Below are positions 15,445 through 24,206 of a stretch of DNA of 64,000 nucleotides, in pieces. The translations under genes and the position numbers were made by a program. The DNA lies in contig BMTH01000011.1 in assembly GCA_014649575.1 (NCBI GenBank), positions 1 to 64,000 of the forward strand, read 5' to 3'. Each line of letters opens with the position of its first letter. Position 1 is the first letter of the stretch. The notes under the pieces were generated by a model. That model did no database searches and was not told the DNA's origin. It worked only from the letters and a program-made list of their open reading frames with translations. The stretch comes from Streptomyces griseoincarnatus (lineage in GTDB: Bacteria > Actinomycetota > Actinomycetes > Streptomycetales > Streptomycetaceae).

Positions 15445-18288
15445 GTGACCGCACCCACCCCGCCCACGCCGCCGTTCCGCGACCCGGACCTGCCGTTCGC
15501 CGAGCGCATCGACGACCTGCTGTCGCGGCTCACCCTGGACGAGAGGATCGGTTTCCTGCACCAGTTCGGTCCCGCCGTCGAGCGGCTGGGCGTCGCCGCG
15601 TTCCGCACCGGCCAGGAGGCCCTGCACGGGGTCGCCTGGATGGGCCCGGCGACCGTCTTCCCGCAGGCCGTCGGACTGGGGGCGACCTGGAACGAGGACC
15701 TGGTGCGCCGGGTGGGCGAGGCCGTGTCCCGGGAGGTCCGCGCGATGCGCGCACGCGACGAGCGGGTCGGCCTCAACGTCTGGTCGCCGACCGTGAACCT
15801 GCTGCGCCACCCGCTCTGGGGCCGCAACGAGGAGGGCTACTCCGAGGATCCGCGCCTCACCTCGGCGATCGCCACCGCCTACACCCGCGGCCTGCGCGGC
15901 GACCACCCGGTGTACTGGCGCACCGCACCCGTCCTCAAACACTGGCTGGCGCACAACAACGAGACGCGCCGGGACACCTCGTCCAGCTCGGTCCGGCCCC
16001 GCGTGCTGCACGAATACGACCTGCGGGCCTTCCGCGACGCCGTGGAGGCGGGCGCGGTGGCCGGGGTGATGCCGGCGTACAACCTGGTCAACGGCCGCCC
16101 CAACCATGTGTCCCCGTACCTGCGCGAGCACCTGCGCGCCTGGACCGACGAGGAGCTGCTCGTCTGCTCCGACGCCGGCGCGCCGTCCAACCTGGTCGAC
16201 TCCGAGCACTACTTCGACACGCACGAGGAGGCCACGGCGGCGGCGCTGCGCGCGGGCGTCGACAGCTTCACCGACCACGGCACCGACAGCTCCAAGATCG
16301 TCGCCCGGGTCAAGGGAGCGCTGGAACAGGGCCTGTTGAGCGAGGAGGACGTCGACAGAGCCGTCCGGCGGCAGCTCTCCGTGCGGTTCCGGCTCGGCGA
16401 GTTCGACCCGGGCCGGGAGCCGTACGCCGGTGAGCGGGCCTTCGACACCCCCGAACACCGGGCGCTGGCCCGGGAGGCCGCCGAGCAGGCGGTCGTGCTG
16501 CTGAGGAACGACGGCCTGCTGCCGCTCGACCCGGGCGCCCGGGTCGCCGTGGTCGGACCGCTCGCCGACGAGTGCAAGCTCGACTGGTACAGCGGCAGCC
16601 TCATCCACCGCTCAACCCCGCTGGAGGGCCTGTACGAGCGGTTCGGCGCCGACCGTGTGGAGTTCGCCGAGGGCGTCGACCGCGTCCTGCTGCGCACCTC
16701 CGCCGGCGCCTTCCTGCACGTGCCGCCCGCGCCGGACGCCCCCGAGGCGGCGCGCGGCGAGGAAGGCGCCCTCGACCCCGCGCTGCTCGCGGGCCGCACC
16801 GACCTTCCACCACTCACCGCGGGGCCGGACGGCACCGAACTCGCCCTCGTCGACTGGGGCGACGGCGTCCTCACCCTGCGCGCCCCGGACGGCCGGTACC
16901 TGTCGGTCGCCGACGACGGGTACCTGCGCGCCTCCGCCGATCAGCCGGGCGGCTGGATCGTGCGGGAGACGTTCCGGCTGGAACCGCACGGGGACGGCCA
17001 TCTGCTGCGCCACCTGGGGACGGGGCACCCTGTGCGGGTCACCCCGGACGGGGTGCGGGCCGCCGAGGGCGGACCGGCGGTGTTCGAACTGGTCGTCACC
17101 GAGCGCGGCGAGGACGCCGTGGCCCGCGCCGCCGTCGCGGCCGACGTGGTCGTGGTGGTCGCCGGCAACGACCCGCACATCAACGGCCGGGAGACCGAGG
17201 ACCGCACCACCCTGCGCCTGCCCGCCCAGCAGGAACGCCTGCTGCACGCCGCCCGCGCCGCCAATCCGCGCACGGTGCTCACCCTGGTGTCCGCCTATCC
17301 GTACGCGGTGGACCCGGCGGACCTCCCGGCGGCGCTGTGGACCGCGCACGGCGGCCAGGCGGCCGGCACCGCCCTGGCCAGGGTGCTCGCCGGGGACGTC
17401 TCCCCCGCCGGACGGCTGCCGCAGACCTGGTACGCCGACGACGCCGACCTGCCGGAACTCCTCGACTACGACGTGATCGGCGGGCGCCAGACCTACCTCT
17501 ACTTCGAGGGCACTCCGTTGTTCCCCTTCGGCCACGGTCTGTCCTACGCGGCCTTCGCCTACGGGGAGCTGACGGCCGACGTGACGGAGTCCGGGGTGCG
17601 GGCGGCGTTCGAGGTGACCAACACCGGGGCGGTCACGGCCGACGAGGTGGCCCAGCTCTACGGGCGGGCCGTGGACCCGTCGGTGCGGCGCCCGCGCCGC
17701 GAACTGCTCGGCCACCGCCGGGTGACGCTCGCTCCCGGCGAGAGCACCCGCCTCCTCTTCGACCTGCCGCTGTCCGCGTTCGCCTTCTGGGACGTGGCGG
17801 CGGGGCGGTTGCGGGTGGAGCCGGGGGCGTACGAGCTGCTGGCCGGCGCGTCCAGCGAGGACGTGCGGCTGAGCACCACGATCACCCTGGTGGGTGAGCC
17901 GGGCGAACCTCGTCCGGTCGTCGAACGCGGCCTGGAAGCAGCCGACTTCGACGAGCAGAGCGGCACCGAGATCGTCGACCGGACGAAGGAGTCGGGCGAC
18001 GCGGTGACACCGCTGGGCGGCAAGGACGGTGAACTGCTCTACCGCCGGTGCGACTTGGGCGCCGGGGTGCGGGAGGTGTCGGTGGAGATGTCCGGCACGG
18101 GCACGGTGGAGGTCGCCCTTGACGGCGGCCCGTCGCTCGCCGCCCTCTCCCCGGAGGCGCCCACGGCGGATCCGTACACCTACGTCACCATGACCGCGCC
18201 CGTCGCCGCGGAGCCCGGCGGGGTGCGGGACGTGCGGCTGCGGGTGCGGGGGGCGCTGCGGGTGGCGCGGGTGGGCTTCACGGCCTGA
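15445..18288 (+). CDS. GH3 beta-glycosidase with inserted fascin/ricin-like segment and CBM6-like tail
   Basis: A cytoplasmic enzyme of 947 residues. Residues about 15-320 form the GH3 barrel (EALHGVAW, LKHWLAHNNE, MPAYNLVNG); D243 in LLVCSDAGAP is the likely nucleophile, in place of the common SDW form. The alpha/beta sandwich domain is interrupted: about residues 470-530 (VLTLRAPDGRYLSVADDGYL) resemble a beta-trefoil fascin repeat. The domain then resumes (VVVVAGNDPHINGRETEDR), followed by a fibronectin-III-like domain (FEVTNTGAVTADEVAQLYG) and a C-terminal CBM6-like domain from about 835. Likely a beta-glucosidase or beta-xylosidase for imported oligosaccharides. GTG start with GAGGGG 8 nt upstream. 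Confidence 0.85.
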   Translation: MTAPTPPTPPFRDPDLPFAERIDDLLSRLTLDERIGFLHQFGPAVERLGVAAFRTGQEALHGVAWMGPATVFPQAVGLGATWNEDLVRRVGEAVSREVRAMRARDERVGLNVWSPTVNLLRHPLWGRNEEGYSEDPRLTSAIATAYTRGLRGDHPVYWRTAPVLKHWLAHNNETRRDTSSSSVRPRVLHEYDLRAFRDAVEAGAVAGVMPAYNLVNGRPNHVSPYLREHLRAWTDEELLVCSDAGAPSNLVDSEHYFDTHEEATAAALRAGVDSFTDHGTDSSKIVARVKGALEQGLLSEEDVDRAVRRQLSVRFRLGEFDPGREPYAGERAFDTPEHRALAREAAEQAVVLLRNDGLLPLDPGARVAVVGPLADECKLDWYSGSLIHRSTPLEGLYERFGADRVEFAEGVDRVLLRTSAGAFLHVPPAPDAPEAARGEEGALDPALLAGRTDLPPLTAGPDGTELALVDWGDGVLTLRAPDGRYLSVADDGYLRASADQPGGWIVRETFRLEPHGDGHLLRHLGTGHPVRVTPDGVRAAEGGPAVFELVVTERGEDAVARAAVAADVVVVVAGNDPHINGRETEDRTTLRLPAQQERLLHAARAANPRTVLTLVSAYPYAVDPADLPAALWTAHGGQAAGTALARVLAGDVSPAGRLPQTWYADDADLPELLDYDVIGGRQTYLYFEGTPLFPFGHGLSYAAFAYGELTADVTESGVRAAFEVTNTGAVTADEVAQLYGRAVDPSVRRPRRELLGHRRVTLAPGESTRLLFDLPLSAFAFWDVAAGRLRVEPGAYELLAGASSEDVRLSTTITLVGEPGEPRPVVERGLEAADFDEQSGTEIVDRTKESGDAVTPLGGKDGELLYRRCDLGAGVREVSVEMSGTGTVEVALDGGPSLAALSPEAPTADPYTYVTMTAPVAAEPGGVRDVRLRVRGALRVARVGFTA

Positions 18289-18321
18289 GGCCGGGCACAG
18301 GAGATCCCCGGCACACGGAAG

Positions 18322-18352
18322 GGTCCGGCACCGAACGCCTCGGTGCCGGGCC
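18322..18352. terminator. Terminator between GH3 and the convergent aldehyde dehydrogenase
   Basis: A 13-bp stem with one G-T pair (core 18325-18334 with 18340-18349, loop ACGCC) lies in the 88-bp gap between convergent genes. Confidence 0.75.
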
Positions 18353-18376
18353 ATTCCCGTGGCCGGTGTGTCGCCG

Positions 18377-19822
18377 TCAGAGGGCGAGACCGGTGAGGAC
18401 CATCACCCGCTCGTAGGTGTAGTCCTCCATCGCGAACCGCACGCCCTCGCGGCCCACACCGGACTGCTTGGCGCCGCCGTACGGCATCTGGTCGGCGCGG
18501 TAGGAGGGCACGTCGCCGACGACCACACCGCCGACCTCGAGAGCGCGGTGGGCGCGGAAGGCGGTTTGCAGGTCATGGGTGAACACGCCCGCCTGGAGGC
18601 CGTACTTGGAGTCGTTGACCGCGGCGAACGCCTCTTCCTCGCCGTTCACCTTCTGTACCGTCAGCACCGGTCCGAAGACCTCCTCGCAGGAGATCGTCAC
18701 GTCGGCGGGAACGTCGGTGAGCACGGTCGGCGCGTACGAGGCGCCGTCGCGCTTGCCGCCGGTGAGGAGGGCGGCGCCGGCCTCGACGGCCTCGTTCACC
18801 CAGGACTCGACGCGCTTGGCTGCGTCCTCGCTGACCAGCGGGCCGACATCGGTGGCGTCGTCGGACGGGTCACCGGTGACCTGCGCCTCCACGGCGGCGA
18901 CGATGCGCGGCAGCAGCCGCTCGTACACGGAGGCGTCCGCGATGACGCGCTGCACGGAGATGCAGGACTGGCCGCCCTGGTAGTTGGAGAAGGTGGCGAT
19001 GCGGGCGGCGGCCCGGTCGAGGTCCTCGTCGCTCGCGAAGTCGGCGAGGACGACGGCAGCACCGTTGCCGCCCAGCTCCAGGGTGCAGTGCTTGCGCGGC
19101 ACCGAGTCCATGATCGCGTAGCCGACCTTCTCGGAGCCCGTGAAGGAGATGACCGGCAGACGCTCGTCCTGGACCAGGGCGGGCATACGGTCGTTGGGCA
19201 CCGGCAGGACGCTCCAGGAGCCGGCGGGCAGCTCGGTCTCGGCCAGCAGCTCACCGAGGATCAGCGCGGACAGCGGGGTGGCCGGCGCCGGCTTCAGGAC
19301 GATGGGCGCGCCGGCGGCGATCGCGGGGGCCACCTTGTGGGCGCACAGGTTCAGCGGGAAGTTGAACGGCGCGATGCCGAGGACCACGCCCTTGGGGAAG
19401 CGGCGGGTGAAGGCGAGCCGGCCCTGGCCGCCCGCGTCGGTGTCGAGCCGCTGGGCGTCACCGCCGTTGAAGCGGCGGGCCTCCTCGGAGGCGAAACGGA
19501 ACACGGACACGGCCCGGCCGACCTCGCCGCGCGCCCACTTCATCGGCTTGCCGTTCTCCGCGGAGATCAGCCGCGCGATCTCCTCGGTGCGCTCGACCAG
19601 CCGGCGGCTGACGTGGTCCAGGGCGGCGGCACGGACGTGGGCGGGGGTGGCGGCGAACTCGTCCCGCACGGCGTACGCGGCGGCCACGGCCTCCTCGACC
19701 TGGGCCTCGGTCGGCACGCTCACGGAGCCGACGACCCGGCCGTCCCAGGGGGAGGTGACGTCGAAGGCGGTCTCGCCGGTGGCCTGGCGGCCGGCGAGCC
19801 AGAAGGCGTGGGTGGAAGTCAT
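18377..19822 (-). CDS. NAD(P)-dependent aldehyde dehydrogenase
   Basis: A cytosolic enzyme of 481 residues oxidising an aldehyde to the acid. Landmarks are IAPFNFPLNL, LELGGNG (general-base Glu) and NYQGGQSCISVQ (catalytic Cys). The C-terminal block (GDVPSYRADQMPYGGAKQSG) resembles lactaldehyde/semialdehyde-type members more than betaine aldehyde dehydrogenases. It follows a PucR-type regulator on the same strand, near gabT, so succinate-semialdehyde oxidation is a reasonable inference but not proven. The start at 19822 begins MTSTHAFWLAG; the in-frame upstream stretch is non-coding and contains a dispersed repeat. Confidence 0.88.
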   Translation of the reverse strand: MTSTHAFWLAGRQATGETAFDVTSPWDGRVVGSVSVPTEAQVEEAVAAAYAVRDEFAATPAHVRAAALDHVSRRLVERTEEIARLISAENGKPMKWARGEVGRAVSVFRFASEEARRFNGGDAQRLDTDAGGQGRLAFTRRFPKGVVLGIAPFNFPLNLCAHKVAPAIAAGAPIVLKPAPATPLSALILGELLAETELPAGSWSVLPVPNDRMPALVQDERLPVISFTGSEKVGYAIMDSVPRKHCTLELGGNGAAVVLADFASDEDLDRAAARIATFSNYQGGQSCISVQRVIADASVYERLLPRIVAAVEAQVTGDPSDDATDVGPLVSEDAAKRVESWVNEAVEAGAALLTGGKRDGASYAPTVLTDVPADVTISCEEVFGPVLTVQKVNGEEEAFAAVNDSKYGLQAGVFTHDLQTAFRAHRALEVGGVVVGDVPSYRADQMPYGGAKQSGVGREGVRFAMEDYTYERVMVLTGLAL

Positions 19823-19897
19823 GTCGAGTCCCGGCCCTTCCGCGTTGGAGGTGTACGTGGGTTGCTGGCCACCACGGTAGGTCCGGGGCGCCGGGAC

Positions 19898-19912
19898 GGC
19901 GTTTGTCCGGGG
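19898..19912 (-). promoter_or_regulatory. Shared CCGGACAA motif upstream of aldehyde dehydrogenase
   Basis: The minus strand reads CCCCGGACAAACGCC about 75 bp upstream of the start. A near-identical CCCCGGACAACGCC lies at 24105-24118 upstream of gabT. It is a candidate site for the PucR regulator encoded between the two genes. Confidence 0.4.
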
Positions 19913-19957
19913 CGGAGTAGTGCCCGGGGCTTCCATGCCACTTTGGCACCAGCCCCC

Positions 19958-19978
19958 AGGGGCGCGGGGAACTGCGCG
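19958..19978. repeat. Dispersed Streptomyces intergenic repeat
   Basis: AGGGGCGCGGGGAACTGCGCG occurs here (one base over 20 if written in full with its flanks, so only the core is meant), with degenerate copy at 20032-20054. Inverted exact copies are at 36500-36520 and 36679-36699. From general knowledge this sequence is scattered between genes in many Streptomyces; no function is assigned. Apart from this and the CCGGACAA motif, nothing else was seen in the 271-bp gap. Confidence 0.7.
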
Positions 19979-20093
19979 CCCAGCCCTCACCGACCCGCAG
20001 CCAACGAGACGACCGTGCACACCATCACCCCAAGGGCCGCGGGAAACTGCGCGCCGAACCCCCACAAGCCCGCACCCGCCGGCGGCAGCCCCC

Positions 20094-21680
20094 TCACCCC
20101 GTGTCCGCCGTCGTCGCCTTCAAGGCGAGCCACAGCTCCATCCGCACGTCCGGGTCGTCCAGCGACCGCCCCAGAATCTCTTCCACCCGCCGCATCCGGT
20201 ACCGAAGCGTGTGCCGGTGCACACCAAGATCCGCTGCCGCCGCGTCCCACTGCCCGTGACGGGACAGCCAAGCCCGCAAAGAGGCGACAAGGTCGCCACG
20301 CCCCGTCGCGTCATGGTCCCGCAGCGCCCGCAGCAACCCGTCCGCGAACGCCTTCACCGCGTCGTCGGCGAGCAGCGGCAGCACGGACCCGGCGGCCATC
20401 TGCTCGTGCTCCACCAGCACCCTGCCCCGCCGCCGGGCCACGGACAGCGCCTGTTCGGCCTGCTTGTAGGCAGCGGACGCGGTGATCGGTCCGGCCGGCG
20501 CGGACAGCCCGACGACCAGCTCGTCGTCCGTCTTCCGCGCGGCCTCCCGCGCGGCCGCGTGGTCGCAGCAGGCGCCGACGACGGTGCCGCCGTCCGCGGC
20601 CAGCACGACCAGCCGCTCCCCCTCCGGTACCACCAGCACCGCCTCACCCGACCGCGCCGCGGCGGACTCGGCGACCTCGGCGAGGGCCCCGAGGACGTCG
20701 CCGCTCGCCTCGCCCTGGGCGCGGGCGGCGGCCGACGCCCCGGTCTCGGCGACGATGATCCGGAACGGCGCGTCGAGCAGCCCGCCGTACAGGTCGCCGG
20801 CGACCGCGCGGGCGTGGTCCGGCTCCCCCGCGAGCAGCATGCGCAGCACGGCCGCGCCGATGCGCTGTTCGGCGGCGTGCAGCGAGCGGGAGCGTTCCGT
20901 CGTGAGGGTGAGCAGCGCGACGGCGGAGTGGACGGCGTAGCGCTCGGCGGTGCCGGGGGCGGACGCGGTGCCGACGGCGAGCGCGGCGCGGGGACGGCGT
21001 CCGGTGCCGAGGGAGTGCAGCTCGACCCGGTCCTCGTTCTCCGGTCCCGCGACCACCGAGGAGGCGGGCGCGGGCCGCTCCCGCAGCCGCGTGACCTCCG
21101 CGGTGAGCCGGGCGGCACGCCGGCCCGCCCAGTCGGGTGCGGCGGCGACGACCGCCCCCGAGGCGTCGTACAGCGCGGCCCACCCGTCGACCTGGGAGGC
21201 GAGCGCGGTGAGCAGCCCTTCGGGGCCGTCCGTGAGGGTGTGCCGGGTGAGTTCCCGCTGGGCGGCGAACCCGGCGGTGACCGCGCGGTACTGGTCGGCG
21301 GCGATCGCGGCGGACACGGCCTTGCTGATGGCGAGGAAAGGGGTGCGGCGCGGCACCTCCAGCAGCGGCAGCCCTTCCTCGCGCGCGGCCTCGACCAGCG
21401 CCTCGGGGATGTCGTCGTAGTGGACGCCGACGGCGAAGCCGAGTCCGACCACGCCCGCGCCGACCAGCCGTTTCACATAGCGGCGCATCGCCTCCCGGTC
21501 CTCCGCGTCGAGTTTCAGCGCGGTGATCAGGAGCAGCTCACCGCCCTCCATGTACGGCACGGGGTCGGCGAGCTCGCTGGCGTGTGCCCAGCGGACGGGC
21601 GCGTCGAGACGGTCCTCCCCCGCGCGCACGGTCAGTTTGAGCGCGGAGTGGTGGACGAGCGAGGCGAGCGTCGGGGGCAT
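20094..21680 (-). CDS. PucR-family transcriptional regulator
   Basis: A regulator of 528 residues with three parts. The N-terminal PucR sensory domain spans about 1-120 (PPTLASLVHHSALKLTV, ALKLDAEDREAMRRYVKRL). A GGDEF-like CdaR domain lies in the middle. A C-terminal PucR-type helix-turn-helix follows (WDAAAADLGVHRHTLRYRM). Such regulators often activate purine, proline or GABA catabolism. It sits between a membrane ATPase gene and the aldehyde dehydrogenase on the same strand and 2.5 kb from divergent gabT, so GABA/semialdehyde control is inferred. Confidence 0.88.
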   Translation of the reverse strand: MPPTLASLVHHSALKLTVRAGEDRLDAPVRWAHASELADPVPYMEGGELLLITALKLDAEDREAMRRYVKRLVGAGVVGLGFAVGVHYDDIPEALVEAAREEGLPLLEVPRRTPFLAISKAVSAAIAADQYRAVTAGFAAQRELTRHTLTDGPEGLLTALASQVDGWAALYDASGAVVAAAPDWAGRRAARLTAEVTRLRERPAPASSVVAGPENEDRVELHSLGTGRRPRAALAVGTASAPGTAERYAVHSAVALLTLTTERSRSLHAAEQRIGAAVLRMLLAGEPDHARAVAGDLYGGLLDAPFRIIVAETGASAAARAQGEASGDVLGALAEVAESAAARSGEAVLVVPEGERLVVLAADGGTVVGACCDHAAAREAARKTDDELVVGLSAPAGPITASAAYKQAEQALSVARRRGRVLVEHEQMAAGSVLPLLADDAVKAFADGLLRALRDHDATGRGDLVASLRAWLSRHGQWDAAAADLGVHRHTLRYRMRRVEEILGRSLDDPDVRMELWLALKATTADTG

Positions 21681-21807
21681 CGGGGCGGTGAGCCTTCGGT
21701 TCGGCGGCCGGGGGGCGGTGTGCGAGAACGGTGATCTTTTGGCCGTCTCGTATGAACGGCCTGTGTCGATTCTGCCTCACCGTACGGTCCCCGGCGGCCG
21801 CGACCGC

Positions 21808-23928
21808 TCACTCCCGCAGGTCCACCAGGAGCGGAGGCGCGTGCTCCCCCTTCACGTTCGTCAGCGACAGCACCGCGTGCCCCGCGGGCACCGCGTGCGC
21901 CAGCTCGGACGCCGACCAGCGCTCCCGCTCCACCTGGCGGACGGTGACCGCCCGCGCGGTGGGCGCCTTGCCGGTGATGGCGCGCCGCAGCGCGTGCACG
22001 GCCTTGCCGGCGGGGCTCTCGGCGATGATCTGCCGGTCGGTGACGTCCCGCGCCTCGGTCCACTCCTTGCCCCACACCTCGGCGAAGTCCTGCCCGTCCC
22101 AGGGGGTCACCCCGGACAGCGCCATACGGCAGCCGGTGGCGCCGAGCAGCGGTCCGCGCAGCGGCCGGGGCACGTCGTCCAGGGTGCGCAGGGTGAGCAG
22201 CACGCCCGCGTTCGCGGACCGCAGCCGCTGGATGCCGCGCACGGACTCGGGGGTGATCACGCCGGTGGCGTCGTCCAGCACCAGGCAGGCGAACAGGGAG
22301 CGGTCCTCGCGCACCGTGACGCTCGCCGTGAACTGGGCGAGGACCAGCCGGGCCAGCATCCGCGAGGCGTCCGCGTGGCCCCGCTCGGGCAGGTCCACGC
22401 GCACCCGGACGGGGTGGTCGAGCGCCTTGAGGGTGAACGGCCGGGACTCGCCGGAGGTGTCGAAGAACCCGGCGAAGGCGGGCCGGTCCAGCAACGCCAC
22501 CCGGTCGGCGAGGATGCCGCCCACGTCTCCGGGGTGGCCCATCTGCCGTTCCCGCGCGTCGAGTTCGCGCAGCAGCGAGTCCTGGCCGGCGTCCTGGAGG
22601 CCCTGGCGCAGGGCGGCCAGGGGCGCGGGGGCGCCGTCGAGCAGCTGCCGCAGCTCCGGCACCGAGGGGAAGCGGCCGTGCACCGCGCGGAACGGTCCGA
22701 GAAGCTGGGCGAGGACGGTGGTGGAGCGGCGGGTGTCGCTGCCGGGGTGCGGGTCCGCGAGGTCGCCGACGAGCGCCTCGGCGAGCACGGCGGCGGCCTC
22801 GTCCGGGTCGGTGGTCCCGCCGTACAGGTCGAGGTCGTACACGGACTCGGAGCTGCCGATGCGGATGACGACGTCGTAGGCGTCGGCCGGCCCGAGACCC
22901 GCGCCGGCCGCGCCGACCACCACCACGGCGGTCCGCCCGGCGAGCGCCTGGAGGCACAGCGACTCGGCGACCGGCCGCACCACGCCGCCGGTCTTGCCGG
23001 ACCCGGCCGGTCCGACCACGACCATGGAGGTGCCGAGCAGGTCTGTTCCGAGGGCGAGGCCGGCGCCACGGTAGGCGTAGGGGTTGCGCGGGTCGTCGGC
23101 GGTGGTGCCGAGCCTCACCTGGCCGGTGAGCAGGTCGTGGCGGGCCTGCCTGACGGGCAGGTCGCGGGCGCCGGACGGGTGCGGACAGGCGGCGGCGCCG
23201 TCCCCCAGCACCGCCCCGGTGAAGGTGGCGAGGCTGTGCCGGCCGGTGCGCACGCCCTGCCAGGCGCGGGCGATCCGGGCGTGGTCGACGTCCCGCATCA
23301 GCCCGGCGCGGGCGTCGGCGGCGAGTCGCTCGGCTGCGTCGACGGCACCGGCCGCGCGCAGCGCGGGCCAGGCGGCCGGGTCCTCCTCGGCGGCGGGCGG
23401 GGGCTCGGTGCGGGGGGTGCGGCGCCAGGCCGGCGGGCCGTAGCGTCGCCAGATCTCGCCCCAGCGGCCGAGCCGGCCCACGCCGACCATGATGATCCCG
23501 GCGACGAGCACGTAGTAGGTGTAGACGACCACGACGGAGGCGAAGCTGTGCGGCTCCGCCCAGGAGTCGGGGATCATCGCGTACAGCGGCAGCAGCCACC
23601 AGCCGCCCAGGTAGCCGTTCCACAGCAGCGACCAGATCAGCCAGCCGACGAGGAACGCGATCAGCGCGCCGCTGAACAGCTGGCGGCCGGGGACGCGCTC
23701 CGGCTCCTCCTCGGGGCGGGACAGGTGGCCGAACCGCCAGATGCCGGGGAGCGTCTCCGGGCGTGCGGTGCGCAGCCAGGCGAGGAACGCGGAGCCGTCC
23801 GCGGGCGGCGGCGCGCCCGGAGCGTGCGCGGGGCGCGGTGGCGCCGCCGGTACCTGAGGTGGTCCCGCCGGGCGCGGCACGGGGCCGGCCTGCGTGCCCC
23901 GCGCGTCCTGGGTACCCTCGCTGTCCAT
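21808..23928 (-). CDS. Membrane-anchored P-loop ATPase of unknown role (FtsK/VirD4-like)
   Basis: A protein of 706 residues. A Pro/Ala-rich N-terminus (1-50) precedes two or three membrane segments (about 85-165). A cytoplasmic ATPase domain follows, with Walker A GPAGSGKTG (K312) and a Walker-B-like ACLVLDDATGV stretch. A linked helical region sits between them. The arrangement is like VirD4/HerA-type DNA or protein translocation ATPases, but no relaxase, conjugation or ESX gene is nearby. The ATPase assignment is secure; the function is not. It lies upstream of pucR on the same strand with a 127-bp gap. Confidence 0.75.
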   Translation of the reverse strand: MDSEGTQDARGTQAGPVPRPAGPPQVPAAPPRPAHAPGAPPPADGSAFLAWLRTARPETLPGIWRFGHLSRPEEEPERVPGRQLFSGALIAFLVGWLIWSLLWNGYLGGWWLLPLYAMIPDSWAEPHSFASVVVVYTYYVLVAGIIMVGVGRLGRWGEIWRRYGPPAWRRTPRTEPPPAAEEDPAAWPALRAAGAVDAAERLAADARAGLMRDVDHARIARAWQGVRTGRHSLATFTGAVLGDGAAACPHPSGARDLPVRQARHDLLTGQVRLGTTADDPRNPYAYRGAGLALGTDLLGTSMVVVGPAGSGKTGGVVRPVAESLCLQALAGRTAVVVVGAAGAGLGPADAYDVVIRIGSSESVYDLDLYGGTTDPDEAAAVLAEALVGDLADPHPGSDTRRSTTVLAQLLGPFRAVHGRFPSVPELRQLLDGAPAPLAALRQGLQDAGQDSLLRELDARERQMGHPGDVGGILADRVALLDRPAFAGFFDTSGESRPFTLKALDHPVRVRVDLPERGHADASRMLARLVLAQFTASVTVREDRSLFACLVLDDATGVITPESVRGIQRLRSANAGVLLTLRTLDDVPRPLRGPLLGATGCRMALSGVTPWDGQDFAEVWGKEWTEARDVTDRQIIAESPAGKAVHALRRAITGKAPTARAVTVRQVERERWSASELAHAVPAGHAVLSLTNVKGEHAPPLLVDLRE

Positions 23929-24104
23929 CGCCCCTGCCCCCTGAGCAGCCGCCTCGTACGCCTACAGACATGTCAATCTAACGCCCCGACAGGCGCGGTC
24001 CAGCGATGGCACGGCCGGGCTCATCATCCGCCCGGGACGCAATCTTCGCGCCGCGTCGGCACGGCCGCCGCCCGGCGGGTATGTCCACGACGGACAACCC
24101 GGAC

Positions 24105-24118
24105 CCCCGGACAACGCC
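24105..24118 (+). promoter_or_regulatory. CCGGACAA motif upstream of gabT
   Basis: CCCCGGACAACGCC lies 90 bp upstream of gabT, and a second CGGACAA at 24091-24097 is 17 bp away in direct repeat. It matches the element at 19898-19912 upstream of the aldehyde dehydrogenase. Confidence 0.4.
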
Positions 24119-24206
24119 CACATGGAGCATGCCCAGCCTTCTCCCCCCGCCCTAGCCTGCGAGAAAAGAAGCATCGAGCGTCCGTTACACCCCCCAGGAG
24201 CCCCGC

